From the NCBI RefSeq assembly GCF_000283655.1, contig NC_016622.1, positions 1,996,501 through 2,060,500 on the forward strand: a stretch of 64,000 bases of DNA. Reading direction: 5' to 3'. Positions within the stretch are counted from its first letter, which is position 1. Each line of letters opens with the position of its first letter. Below are positions 12,462 to 21,281 of this stretch, in pieces. The position numbers were made by a program, and so were the translations under genes. The notes beneath the pieces were generated by a model. The model saw only the letters and a program-made list of their open reading frames with translations, searched no databases and was not told the origin of the DNA. The stretch is from Azospirillum lipoferum 4B. Lineage in GTDB: Bacteria; Pseudomonadota; Alphaproteobacteria; Azospirillales; Azospirillaceae.

Positions 12462-12767
12462 TCATCCACAGGCCGGGCACAGGCCGGGCTCCGCCCCCCT
12501 CGCCCACATCCCGCAGTTTGCCGGGCTTTCCCGCGGCCATCCCCAGGATGTGCACGGCCCCATCCACATTTTCCCCAGACTAATCCACAGCCGGTGGATA
12601 ACTGTGGGGCGATTTCCCATGCTGTCCCATGCCGGACCGGGCTTTCCCACCCAAGGTTCTATGCCGTCGGAAGGGGTCGATTCGACAGTGCAACAAACCA
12701 TGGATCAATCACATTTTCTTAAAATTTTGGAACGTTTGAAGAACGTGTGTGGATAACTTTATCCACA
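12462..12767. promoter_or_regulatory. Cluster of DnaA-box-like sites
   Basis: Two perfect DnaA boxes face each other with a 2-bp gap: TGTGGATAA at 12748-12756 and TTATCCACA at 12759-12767. One-mismatch boxes lie at 12462 (TCATCCACA), 12581 (TAATCCACA) and 12593 (GGTGGATAA), and a weaker one at 12560 (CCATCCACA). An AT-rich segment flanks the perfect pair, and GANTC sites occur nearby (GATTC near 12680 and 12796). The set could be a replication origin or DnaA control of division gene transcription. Only the box matches are directly seen. Confidence 0.6.
12615..12649 (-). promoter_or_regulatory. Upstream MraZ-box array C (three pentamers)
   Basis: TCCCA pentamers start at 12615, 12625 and 12645, again on a 10-bp phase with one degenerate position (GACCG at 12635). 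On the minus strand the first pair reads TGGGA-CAGCA-TGGGA, close to the repeated 15-mer of the other arrays. It lies between two groups of DnaA-box-like sites. Confidence 0.55.
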
Positions 12768-12883
12768 TTGCCCGTTTCCAACATAATACTGCGACGATTC
12801 AGAAATTTCGTACACCAACTTGCTCGGATGCCACAGCCAGACTCGAAAGTCTTGACACCCCCGTCTGAATACTCGGGGGGCCG

Positions 12884-12923
12884 TTGACGCCCATGCCGTC
12901 CCATGCTATCCCAAGAATGCCCA
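12884..12923 (+). promoter_or_regulatory. mraZ promoter overlapped by a four-box MraZ operator
   Basis: A TTGACG -35 (12884-12889) is followed, after 17 bp, by GCTATCCC (12905-12912), which resembles alphaproteobacterial -10 elements. Four NCCCA pentamers start at 12889, 12899, 12909 and 12919 with exact 5-nt spacers. On the minus strand this is TGGGN repeated four times, the known MraZ operator layout. The boxes cover the whole spacer, the -10 and the expected start site, so MraZ binding would block RNA polymerase (autorepression of the cluster). The promoter assignment is inference; the box array is plain in the sequence. Confidence 0.75.
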
Positions 12924-13043
12924 TTTAAGGGGGGCTCTTACCCATTCTGGTTAACACCGGGGGCGGGAGCTGAATGGGCCAAGCGGGGCTAGCGCGGAGC
13001 ACCCGACCGCGCACGGGGGATAGCAGGGGGGATCGCCGGGCCT

Positions 13044-13541
13044 ATGGCCGTTTTCCTGTCCACATACGTCAACAAGGTTGACAGGAAAGGGCGTGTGTCC
13101 ATCCCGGCACAGTTCAGGCAGTCGCTTGCCAAGACGTCGGCTCCCAGCACCGTCTATCTCTGGCCCTCGCTGAACCACCAGGCGCTGGAAGGCGCCGACC
13201 AGGACTATCTCGACGTCCTCTCCGAAAGCCTCGAATCCCCCGACCTCGATGCCGACGAGCGCGACATGATCGAGACCTTCATCTTCGGAAAGCTGATCCC
13301 CGTCTCCTCCGACGCCGAAGGCCGCATCGTCCTGCCCAAGGAGCTGGCGGAATTCGCCGGCATCACCGAGGAGGCCGCCTTCATCGGCCGCCGCAAGACC
13401 TTCCAGATCTGGGAACCCGACGCTTTGAAAGCCCACGAGGCCGCGCTCCGCGAGCAGGTCGTGCGCAAGGACATCTCCCTCAGCCAGATCGTCGCCAAGG
13501 CCTCCCGCGGCGCCGCCAGCCGGAGCGGGGAGGGCGCCTGA
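13044..13541 (+). CDS. mraZ: Transcriptional regulator MraZ
   Basis: A 165-aa protein with two AbrB/SpoVT-like swapped-hairpin domains: [23 protein letters not shown] at the N-terminus and [24 protein letters not shown] near 85-112. In other bacteria MraZ forms ring-shaped oligomers that bind phased TGGGN repeats and repress its own dcw operon. Matching repeats lie at 12889-12923. A G-rich Shine-Dalgarno (AGGGGGGA) precedes the ATG by about 12 nt. Its stop overlaps the rsmH start by 1 nt (TGATG). It is the first gene of the 13-34 kb cluster. Confidence 0.96.
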   Translation: MAVFLSTYVNKVDRKGRVSIPAQFRQSLAKTSAPSTVYLWPSLNHQALEGADQDYLDVLSESLESPDLDADERDMIETFIFGKLIPVSSDAEGRIVLPKELAEFAGITEEAAFIGRRKTFQIWEPDALKAHEAALREQVVRKDISLSQIVAKASRGAASRSGEGA

Positions 13542-14518
13542 TGACCGGAAACACCCCCATCCATATTCCCGTCCTGCTGGACGAGGTGATCGCGGCCTTG
13601 GCCCCGCGCGACGGCGGCCTCTATGTCGACGGCACCTTCGGCGCCGGAGGCTACAGCCGTGCCCTTCTGCGCTCCGCCTCCTGCCGCGTGATCGGCATCG
13701 ACCGCGATCCCGCCGCGATCGAGCGCGGCCGTGCGCTGGCCCAGGAATTCCCGGGCCGGCTGGAGGTGATCGAGGGCCGCTTCGGCGACATGGACCGGCT
13801 GCTGGCCGACCATGGCGTGACCAGCGTGGACGGCGTGGCGCTCGACGTCGGCGTCTCCTCCCCCCAGATCGACGAGCCGGAGCGCGGATTCTCCTTCCGC
13901 TTCGACGGCCCGCTCGACATGCGGATGGGACGGGATGGGCCGACCGCCGCCGACGTGGTCAACACCGTCGACGAGGCGGAGCTGGCCGACATCATCTATC
14001 ATCTGGGCGAGGAGCGGATGGCGCGCCGAGTCGCCCGCGCCATCGTCGCCGCCCGCCGCGAGGCGCCGATCGAGCGCACGGCGCGGCTGGCCGAGATCAT
14101 CCGCTCCGTGGTGCCGAAGGGGAAGGGCGACGGGATCGACCCGGCGACCCGCAGCTTCCAGGCGCTGCGCATCCATGTGAACGACGAATTGGGCGAATTG
14201 CGGCGCGGCCTGTCCGCCGCCGAGTCGCTGCTGGCGCCCGGCGGGCGTCTGGCCGTCGTCTCCTTCCATTCGCTGGAGGACCGCGAGGTCAAGGCGTTCC
14301 TGCGCGAACGCTCCTCGCCGCCGTCCTCCCCGTCCCGCCATACGCCCGTGACCGCGGTCGCGGCGCATCACCCATCCTTCCGCCTGCTCTCCCGGAAACC
14401 CGTGGACCCGAGCGAGGCCGAAGCCCGCAACAATCCTCGCGCCCGGTCCGCCCGGCTGCGCGCGGCTGAACGTACCGAGGCGCCCGCGTTTCCGGCGCCC
14501 GGCAAGGAGGCAGCATGA
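13541..14518 (+). CDS. rsmH: 16S rRNA (cytosine(1402)-N(4))-methyltransferase RsmH
   Basis: A 325-aa SAM-dependent methyltransferase (MraW) that modifies the N4 of C1402 in the ribosomal P site. The SAM loop [11 protein letters not shown] is at residues 29-39. The family blocks [24 protein letters not shown] and [16 protein letters not shown] are all present, and the length is typical. The start overlaps the mraZ stop, and the end overlaps ftsL in ATGA. Confidence 0.97.
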   Translation: MTGNTPIHIPVLLDEVIAALAPRDGGLYVDGTFGAGGYSRALLRSASCRVIGIDRDPAAIERGRALAQEFPGRLEVIEGRFGDMDRLLADHGVTSVDGVALDVGVSSPQIDEPERGFSFRFDGPLDMRMGRDGPTAADVVNTVDEAELADIIYHLGEERMARRVARAIVAARREAPIERTARLAEIIRSVVPKGKGDGIDPATRSFQALRIHVNDELGELRRGLSAAESLLAPGGRLAVVSFHSLEDREVKAFLRERSSPPSSPSRHTPVTAVAAHHPSFRLLSRKPVDPSEAEARNNPRARSARLRAAERTEAPAFPAPGKEAA

Positions 14519-15333
14519 AGGGCAAGACCTGGCTGTTCTGGGGTGGCCTGATCGCGGCCGCCGGTGGCGTGCTGTTCCAGACCAGCTACGACGTCCAGGA
14601 TCTGGAGGAGAAGCTCGCCGGGCTGAACCGCAAGATCATCCATGAACAGGAGTCCATCCAGGTCCTGAAGGCCGAGTGGAGCTACCTGAACGATCCGACC
14701 AAGCTGGAGCAGATGGCCCAAAGCTATCTGGCGCTGCAGCCGACGGAGCCGCGCCAGTATCTGGCGATGGACCTGATCCCGATGCGCCCGGCCGACGCGG
14801 TCAACCCGCCGGCCCCTGCCCTGCCCGGCCAGCCCGGCGCCGCTCCGCTGCCGCCGATGGTCCGCGCGCCCGGCACCGGAACCTCCCAGGTCGCCTCCGC
14901 CCGCGTCCCCGCCGTTCCCAACACCGCCGCCGCCGGAATCGTTCCGGTCCGCGCGCCGGCGGCTGCGAAGCCGTTGCCGATGGACAAGGCGCTGGAACGC
15001 GCGGCGGTCGTCGTGCCGGCCTCCCTGCCGTCGGGCGGCGGCCTCGCCGATCCGGCTCCCCGCGTCAAGCCCTCCGCCCTGGTGCCGGGGGCGGCCCGCG
15101 CGCCGGTGGAGAAGACCCCTGAGAGGGCGGCGACCGACCGCGCCGCCGGCAAGCTCGCTCCGAACGCCCCGACCGCGCCCAACCGGGCGACCGAGGTGGC
15201 GACCCGGCCGATGCCGCCCGCCGCGGCTCCGGCTCCGGCGCCCGCACCCAAGGCGGCGGCACAGCAGCCCTACCAGCCCAAGCCGACCGACAGCCTGGGT
15301 CTGCTCGTCGCGCGGCTGGGGGCCAATCGATGA
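14515..15333 (+). CDS. ftsL: Cell division protein FtsL-like, with long Ala/Pro-rich tail
   Basis: A 272-aa protein with a short cytoplasmic start, one transmembrane helix (about residues 5-20) and a periplasmic coiled coil (about 25-60, [29 protein letters not shown]). It continues with the FtsL-type [19 protein letters not shown]. FtsL joins FtsQ and FtsB in the divisome and activates FtsWI. FtsL proteins are usually near 100-130 aa; here about 180 residues of Ala/Pro-rich low-complexity sequence follow residue 90. The position between rsmH and ftsI supports the call. ATGA overlaps on both sides. Confidence 0.85.
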   Translation: MKGKTWLFWGGLIAAAGGVLFQTSYDVQDLEEKLAGLNRKIIHEQESIQVLKAEWSYLNDPTKLEQMAQSYLALQPTEPRQYLAMDLIPMRPADAVNPPAPALPGQPGAAPLPPMVRAPGTGTSQVASARVPAVPNTAAAGIVPVRAPAAAKPLPMDKALERAAVVVPASLPSGGGLADPAPRVKPSALVPGAARAPVEKTPERAATDRAAGKLAPNAPTAPNRATEVATRPMPPAAAPAPAPAPKAAAQQPYQPKPTDSLGLLVARLGANR

Positions 15334-17225
15334 GCGGTTACGACCATGGCGGCCCGGCCGGTTACGGCCAGCCCGGCGGCGGAACCGGTGGCGGCGTGCC
15401 CGGCAGCCCGGGCAGCACCTATGTCCCGCCGCCGGCGCCCTCGCCCTACCAGCAGCCGCCCCAGCAGCCGTCCGCCAGGCCGCGGACGTCGCTGGCGGTT
15501 GCGCTGGAGCAGAGCCGTTACCGCCTGCTGGTGACGGCTGCCGTGGTCACGACGGTCTTCACCGCGATCAGCGTCAAGCTGGCGATGGCGACGCTGTTCG
15601 CCGGCGGCGGCGAGCCGCGCCAGCATGTGGCGCTGGAGGTGGACAACACCACCACCAACCGGGCCGACATCGTCGACCGCAACGGCAACCTGCTGGCGAC
15701 CTCGCTGGTCACCCAGTCGCTCTTCGCCGATCCCAAGCTGGTCTCGCGCCCGGAAGAGGCTGCGCAGAAGCTGGTCAGCGTCCTGCCGGAACTGGACTAC
15801 AAGGATCTGGTGGGCAAGCTGAGCGGCGACCGCCGCTTCGTCTGGCTGAAGCGCAACCTGACGCCGAAGCAGCAGGCCGCCGTCCACCGGCTGGGCATTC
15901 CCGGCGTCGCCTTCGAACGGGAGGAGCGCCGCTTCTACCCGGCCGGCCCGCTGACCTCGCATGTGGTCGGCTTCACCGGCATCGACAACAACGGCCTCGC
16001 CGGCATGGAGCAGGGCTTCAACAAGCGCCTGACCGAGGATCCCGGCACGCCGCTGCAGCTGTCCATCGACCTGCGGCTGCAGCACGTCCTGAAGAAGGAG
16101 CTGACGGCGACGGTGCAGGAGTTCAGCGCCATCGGCGCCGCCGGCATCGTCTTCGACGTGCGCAGCGGCGAAGTCCTGGCGATGGTTTCGCTGCCCGACT
16201 TCGATCCGCAGGACCCGACCGGCCTCAACCCCGACACGCTGTTCAACCGGGCGACGCTCGGCGTGTACGAGATGGGTTCGACCTTCAAGATCTTCAACTC
16301 CGCGTTGGCGTTCGACACCGGCAGGATCCGGCCGTCGGACCTGTTCGACGCCAAGAATCCGATCAAGATCGGCCGCTTCACCATCAACGACTACCACAGC
16401 CTGCATCGCGCCCTGACAGTGGCGGAAGTGTTCCAGCACTCCTCCAACCTCGGGTCCGTGCGCATGGTCCAGCAGGTGGGCGTCGCGGCGCAGAAGGCCT
16501 TCATGACCAAGATGGGCTTCACCAAGCCCACCGGGCTGGAGCTGCCGGAAAGCGGCTGGCCGCTGGTGCCCAATCCGTGGCGCGAGGTCAACAGCTATAC
16601 CATCTCCTTCGGCCACGGCCTCTCGGTCAGCCCGATGCACACGGTGGCCGCCGCCGCGTCCGTCATCAACGGCGGCCTCTTCCACAAGCCGACGCTGCTG
16701 AAGCGCAAATCGGACGCCGACATTCCGACCGAACAGGTGGTGTCGCGCCAGACCTCCGATTTGATGCGGCGCATGTTCCGCTTCGTGGTCACCGAAGGAA
16801 CCGGCAAGTCGGCCGATGTGAAGGGCTATGTCGTCGGTGGCAAGACCGGCACCGCCGACAAGCAGAAGGGTCGGCATTACCAGAAGAACTCGCGCATGTC
16901 GTCGTTCCTGGGGGCCTTCCCGATGAACGATCCGCGCTATGTCGTCTATGTTCTTGTCGACGAGCCCAAGGCGACGGCCAAGACCTATGGCTACGCCACC
17001 GGCGGCTGGGTCGCCGCCCCGGCGGTGGGCCGCATCATCAAGCAGGTCGGCCCGCTGCTGAACGTTCCAACGGTGGACGAGAGTTCGCCCGAAATCCTGA
17101 ACTCCACCTTCCTGAACGCCGCCGGCTCCACCAACTGGCAGCAATCCCTGCCCCCCGTCTCAGCCCCACCCCCGTCGAAGGGAAGCACCGTTGCGTCTTT
17201 CCCAACTCAGACCAAACCGCGCTGA
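15330..17225 (+). CDS. ftsI: Septal peptidoglycan transpeptidase FtsI (PBP3)
   Basis: A 631-aa class B penicillin-binding protein that cross-links septal peptidoglycan. The catalytic SxxK is S317-T-F-K320, SxN is in QHSSNLGS near 370, and KTG is at 505-507. A transmembrane helix near 70-92 is followed by the PBP dimer domain (RADIVDRNGNLLATSL). The first 60 cytoplasmic residues are Gly/Pro/Gln-rich, longer than in E. coli. The last 35 nt also encode the start of murE in another frame. Confidence 0.96.
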   Translation: MSGYDHGGPAGYGQPGGGTGGGVPGSPGSTYVPPPAPSPYQQPPQQPSARPRTSLAVALEQSRYRLLVTAAVVTTVFTAISVKLAMATLFAGGGEPRQHVALEVDNTTTNRADIVDRNGNLLATSLVTQSLFADPKLVSRPEEAAQKLVSVLPELDYKDLVGKLSGDRRFVWLKRNLTPKQQAAVHRLGIPGVAFEREERRFYPAGPLTSHVVGFTGIDNNGLAGMEQGFNKRLTEDPGTPLQLSIDLRLQHVLKKELTATVQEFSAIGAAGIVFDVRSGEVLAMVSLPDFDPQDPTGLNPDTLFNRATLGVYEMGSTFKIFNSALAFDTGRIRPSDLFDAKNPIKIGRFTINDYHSLHRALTVAEVFQHSSNLGSVRMVQQVGVAAQKAFMTKMGFTKPTGLELPESGWPLVPNPWREVNSYTISFGHGLSVSPMHTVAAAASVINGGLFHKPTLLKRKSDADIPTEQVVSRQTSDLMRRMFRFVVTEGTGKSADVKGYVVGGKTGTADKQKGRHYQKNSRMSSFLGAFPMNDPRYVVYVLVDEPKATAKTYGYATGGWVAAPAVGRIIKQVGPLLNVPTVDESSPEILNSTFLNAAGSTNWQQSLPPVSAPPPSKGSTVASFPTQTKPR

Positions 17226-18666
17226 CGCCACTGTCGGCGCTGCCGATCCCGACATCGCCGGGCTGACCGCCGACAGCCGCGCGGTCAGGCCCGGCTTTGT
17301 CTTTGCCGCCCTGCCCGGCGTCAAGGCCGACGGCCGCGCCTTCATCGCCGACGCGCTCGCCAAGGGCGCCGTCGCGGTGCTGGCGCCCGAGGGTACGGAG
17401 CTGCCCGCCGGTTCGACCGCCGTCCTGCTGACCGATCCCCAGCCCCGCCTCGCCTTCGCGCGCATGGCCGCCGCCTTCCATGGCGGGCGCCAGCCGGAGA
17501 CGGTGGTGGCGGTGACGGGCACCAACGGCAAGACCTCCACCGTCCAGTTCGCCGCCCAGATCTGGACCCGCATGGGCCTGCCCGCCGGCAGCCTGGGCAC
17601 GCTGGGGCTGCTCGGCCCCGGCCTGCAAGGCTATGGCGGGATGACGACGCCGGACCCCGTGTCGCTCCACCGCGACCTCGCCGCCGCCAAGGATGCCGGG
17701 ATCGACCATCTGGCGATGGAGGCGTCGAGCCACGGGCTGGAGCAGTTCCGGTTGGACGGTGTCGCGATCCGGGCCGCCGGCTTCACCAACCTGACGCTGG
17801 ACCATCTGGACTATCACGGCACGATGGACGCCTATCGCGATGCGAAGGCGAAGCTCTTCCAGCGTATACTACCCGCAGGATGCACGGCCGTCCTGAACGC
17901 GGACAGTGACGACTTCCACTTTTTTGCCGCAATTTGTAACGAACGTGGCCACCGGGTCCTGTCCTATGGTCTGGCCGGAACCGAGCTTCGGGTGACCGGG
18001 GTGGAGCCGTTGGCCCATGGCCAGCGCCTCTCCCTGTCCGTGCTCGGCCGCGACGTGACGGTGGACCTGCCGCTGGCCGGTCGCTTCCAGGCCTGGAACG
18101 TGCTCTGCGCGCTGGGGCTGGTGATCGGCTCGGGCGGCGACACCGAGCAGGCGCTCGCCACCCTTCCCTCGCTGGAAGGCGTGCCGGGCCGGCTGCAGCA
18201 TGTCGCGACCCACCCCAACGGGGCGACGGTCTATGTCGATTACGCCCACACGCCCGACGCGCTGGAAACGGTGCTGCGGGCGCTGAAGCCGCATGCTGCG
18301 CGCCATCTGGTGACGGTGTTCGGCTGCGGCGGCGACCGCGACCGCAGCAAGCGACCGGTGATGGGGGCGCTGGGGGCCAGGCTGGCCGACCGCGCCATCG
18401 TCACCGACGACAACCCGCGCACCGAGGATCCCGCCTTCGTGCGGGGGCAGGTGCTGGCCGGCGCCACCGGGGACCTGGCCGGAAAGCTGGAGGAGATCGG
18501 CGACCGGGCCGAGGCGATCCGCACCGCGGTGCGGCAGCTTCAGCCCGGCGACGTGCTGGTCATCGCCGGCAAGGGCCATGAGCAGGGACAAACGATCGGC
18601 ACCGAGGTGCGTCCGTTCGACGACGCGGACGAGGCCCGGAAAGCCGTAGCGGAGGTTGGAGCATGA
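17191..18666 (+). CDS. murE: UDP-MurNAc-L-alanyl-D-glutamate--meso-DAP ligase MurE
   Basis: A 491-aa cytoplasmic Mur ligase adding the third residue of the stem peptide. The ATP loop is VTGTNGKTS. The DNPR motif at 407-410 (TDDNPRTEDP) is the signature of meso-diaminopimelate specificity. The start is a TTG at 17191, inside ftsI; it gives the family N-terminus MRLSQL and has GAAGGGAAG about 6 nt upstream. The 35-nt overlap implies translational coupling. ATGA overlap with murF. Confidence 0.96.
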   Translation: MRLSQLRPNRADATVGAADPDIAGLTADSRAVRPGFVFAALPGVKADGRAFIADALAKGAVAVLAPEGTELPAGSTAVLLTDPQPRLAFARMAAAFHGGRQPETVVAVTGTNGKTSTVQFAAQIWTRMGLPAGSLGTLGLLGPGLQGYGGMTTPDPVSLHRDLAAAKDAGIDHLAMEASSHGLEQFRLDGVAIRAAGFTNLTLDHLDYHGTMDAYRDAKAKLFQRILPAGCTAVLNADSDDFHFFAAICNERGHRVLSYGLAGTELRVTGVEPLAHGQRLSLSVLGRDVTVDLPLAGRFQAWNVLCALGLVIGSGGDTEQALATLPSLEGVPGRLQHVATHPNGATVYVDYAHTPDALETVLRALKPHAARHLVTVFGCGGDRDRSKRPVMGALGARLADRAIVTDDNPRTEDPAFVRGQVLAGATGDLAGKLEEIGDRAEAIRTAVRQLQPGDVLVIAGKGHEQGQTIGTEVRPFDDADEARKAVAEVGA

Positions 18667-20171
18667 GCCAGGACGAGACGGACAAGACGGTCCTCTGGAC
18701 TGCCCCGGATGCGGCCGCCGCCACCGGCGGGCACCTGAGCGGCCCGGCCGCCTGGAGCGCCACCGGCGTCACCATCGACAGCCGCAAGGTGGCGCCGGGC
18801 GACCTGTTCGTCGCCATCCGCGGCCCGAACTTCGACGGGCACGCCTTCGTCGGCGCCGCGCTGGCCGCCGGGGCCGCCGCGGCGCTGGTCGACCATGTCC
18901 CGGACGGGCTTCCGGCCGACGCCCCCTTGCTGATCGCCCCCGCGGACACGCTGCAATCGATGGCGGCGCTGGGCGTCGTGGCGCGCGCCCGCTGCGGCGC
19001 GCGGGTCGTCGGCGTCACCGGCTCCGTCGGCAAGACCGGCACCAAGGAGACGCTGCGCCACGTCCTGTCGGCGCAAGGGCCGACCTACGCCACCGAAGGC
19101 AGCCTGAACAACCATTGGGGCGTGCCGCTGTCGCTCGCCCGCCTGCCGGAAGCCAGCGCCTATGGCGTGTTCGAGCTGGGGATGAACCACGCCGGCGAGA
19201 TCGGTCCGCTGTCGCGGCAGGTCAAGCCGCATGTCGCCATCGTCACCACGGTGGAAGCGGCGCATCTGGAGTTCTTCTCCGGCGTCGAGGCCATCGCCGA
19301 CGCCAAGGCCGAGATCTTCGAGGGGCTGGATGCCAACGGCGTCGTCGTGCTGAACCGCGACAATGGCCAGTATGCCCGGCTGGCCGCCGCCGCGCGCCGC
19401 CATGGCCTGACCCGCATCTGGAGCTTCGGCGCCCATGAGGAGGCCGACGCCCGCCTGATCGACTGTTCGCTGCACGCCACCTGCAGCGCGGTGACCGCGG
19501 TCATCCGCGGCGAGCGGCTGCAATATTGCCTGTCGCAGCCCGGCCGGCACTGGGTGATGAACAGCCTCGCGGTGCTGCTGGCAGTGAAGGCGCTGGGCGC
19601 CGACGTCGCCACGGCCGCACGCTCCCTGTCCAGCCTGCAGCCGGTCAAGGGTCGCGGCACCCGCAAGCGGATCAAGCTGCCGCAGGGCGCCTTCACCCTG
19701 ATCGACGAGAGCTACAACGCCAGCCCGGCCGCCATGGCTGCGACGCTGGAGGTGCTGGGCAAGATCGATCCCGGCGCCGGCGGACGCCGCATCGCGGTGC
19801 TGGGCGACATGCGCGAGCTTGGCGACCGTGCTGACACGCTGCACATCGCCCTGGCCGATCCGCTGCTCGCCGCGCAGGTCGATACCGTCTATGCCTGCGG
19901 CCCGCACATGAAGGCACTGTTCGACCGGTTGCCGGAAGCCATGCGCGGCGCCTGGACCGAGACCAGCGTCGACCTCGCTCCCATCGTGACCGCGACCGTA
20001 AAAGGCGGCGACGTTATCATGGTCAAGGGGTCCTTGGGCAGTCGTACAGGTCTGGTCGTCGATGCGCTCGCGGCACTCGACAGCGGACGCGAAAGCGAGG
20101 ACAAAGCCGCCTCCCAATCCAACAACCAGCCGCAGGCGGCCGCACACGGCCAGCAAGGCCCGCGAGGCTGA
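18663..20171 (+). CDS. murF: UDP-MurNAc-tripeptide--D-alanyl-D-alanine ligase MurF
   Basis: A 502-aa Mur ligase completing the UDP-MurNAc-pentapeptide with D-Ala-D-Ala. Visible features are the MurF N-terminal pattern TIDSRKVAPGDLFVAI, the ATP loop VTGSVGKTGTKE, and LNNHWGVPLSLAR in the central domain. Further on are DESYNASPAAM and LGDMRELG. It has a charged, low-complexity C-terminal tail of about 30 residues. It overlaps murE by 4 nt and lies 9 nt before mraY. Confidence 0.96.
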   Translation: MSQDETDKTVLWTAPDAAAATGGHLSGPAAWSATGVTIDSRKVAPGDLFVAIRGPNFDGHAFVGAALAAGAAAALVDHVPDGLPADAPLLIAPADTLQSMAALGVVARARCGARVVGVTGSVGKTGTKETLRHVLSAQGPTYATEGSLNNHWGVPLSLARLPEASAYGVFELGMNHAGEIGPLSRQVKPHVAIVTTVEAAHLEFFSGVEAIADAKAEIFEGLDANGVVVLNRDNGQYARLAAAARRHGLTRIWSFGAHEEADARLIDCSLHATCSAVTAVIRGERLQYCLSQPGRHWVMNSLAVLLAVKALGADVATAARSLSSLQPVKGRGTRKRIKLPQGAFTLIDESYNASPAAMAATLEVLGKIDPGAGGRRIAVLGDMRELGDRADTLHIALADPLLAAQVDTVYACGPHMKALFDRLPEAMRGAWTETSVDLAPIVTATVKGGDVIMVKGSLGSRTGLVVDALAALDSGRESEDKAASQSNNQPQAAAHGQQGPRG

Positions 20172-20180
20172 CGGATCCAA

Positions 20181-21266
20181 ATGCTCTATAACCTCCTCTT
20201 CGGACTGGCCGACGTCTTCACGCCGTTCAACCTGTTCCGCTACCTGACCTTCCGCACCGGCGGCGCCGTGATCACGTCGCTGGTCATCAGCTTCGTGTTC
20301 TTTCCGCGCCTGATCGCCTGGCTGAAGCGCAAGCAGGGCGAAGGACAGCCCATCCGCGCCGACGGCCCGGAGAGCCACTTCAAGAAGAAGGGCACGCCCA
20401 CCATGGGCGGCCTGATGATCCTGATCGCCATGACGGTCAGCACCCTGCTGTGGGGCGACCTGACCAACGCCTATGTCTGGATCGTCCTGCTGGTGACCAT
20501 CGGCTATGGCCTGATCGGCTTCGGCGACGATTACCTGAAGCTGACCAAGCGCAACACAAAGGGGCTGTCCGGCCGCTTCCGCCTGGGTTGGGAGATCGCC
20601 ATCGGGCTCGTCGCCTCCGCACTCATCATGTGGGTGTCGGCCCCGCCGCTGTCGGGCGGCGTCGCGGTGCCCTTCGTGAAGGATTTCCTGATCCAGCTGT
20701 CCTGGTTCTTCGTCCCCTTCGGCGCCTTCATCATGGTGGGTGCGTCGAACTCGGTGAACCTGACCGACGGGCTGGACGGGCTCGCCATCGTGCCGACGAT
20801 GATCGCGGCCGGCTGCTTCGGCCTGATCTCCTACCTGTCGGGCAACGCGATCTTCGCCAACTACCTGCAGATCCACCATGTGCCGGGCTCCGGCGAGCTG
20901 GCGGTCTTCTGCGGCGCCCTGGTCGGCGCCGGGCTGGGCTTCCTCTGGTACAACGCCCCGCCGGCCATGGTCTTCATGGGCGACACCGGCTCGCTGTCGC
21001 TGGGCGGTGCGCTGGGCGCCGTCAGCGTGGTGACCAAGCACGAGATCGTGCTCGCCATCATCGGCGGCCTGTTCGTGCTGGAAACGGTGTCGGTCATCGT
21101 GCAGGTCGCGTCCTTCAAGCTGACCGGCAAGCGCGTGTTCCGCATGGCGCCGCTGCACCATCATTTCGAGAAGAAGGGCTGGGCCGAACCGACGGTGGTG
21201 ATCCGATTCTGGATCATCGCCTCGATCCTGGCGCTGGTCGGCCTGTCCACGCTGAAGCTGCGCTGA
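20181..21266 (+). CDS. mraY: Phospho-N-acetylmuramoyl-pentapeptide-transferase MraY
   Basis: A 361-aa integral membrane enzyme with about ten helices. It transfers phospho-MurNAc-pentapeptide to undecaprenyl phosphate, giving lipid I. Diagnostic motifs are [10 protein letters not shown], the Asp-rich [31 protein letters not shown] and [11 protein letters not shown]. The length and motif order equal those of E. coli MraY. Confidence 0.97.
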   Translation: MLYNLLFGLADVFTPFNLFRYLTFRTGGAVITSLVISFVFFPRLIAWLKRKQGEGQPIRADGPESHFKKKGTPTMGGLMILIAMTVSTLLWGDLTNAYVWIVLLVTIGYGLIGFGDDYLKLTKRNTKGLSGRFRLGWEIAIGLVASALIMWVSAPPLSGGVAVPFVKDFLIQLSWFFVPFGAFIMVGASNSVNLTDGLDGLAIVPTMIAAGCFGLISYLSGNAIFANYLQIHHVPGSGELAVFCGALVGAGLGFLWYNAPPAMVFMGDTGSLSLGGALGAVSVVTKHEIVLAIIGGLFVLETVSVIVQVASFKLTGKRVFRMAPLHHHFEKKGWAEPTVVIRFWIIASILALVGLSTLKLR

Positions 21267-21281
21267 GGGGGGGCTAAGGCG

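Larger units (their letters stand above)
12291..13043. other. 753-bp gene-free region between rnpB and mraZ
   Basis: No reading frame here looks coding. The region holds four groups of TGGGN/NCCCA pentamers on a 10-bp pitch, six DnaA-box-like nonamers, an AT-rich stretch (about 12695-12815) and the likely mraZ promoter, each listed separately. The size is large for an intergenic gap in such a compact genome, which implies a regulatory or replication role. Confidence 0.8.

Noticed and set aside
12852-12857. A perfect TTGACA as mraZ -35
   Set aside because: No acceptable -10 occurs 15-19 bp downstream (the position is a G-run). The TTGACG at 12884 has a better partner.
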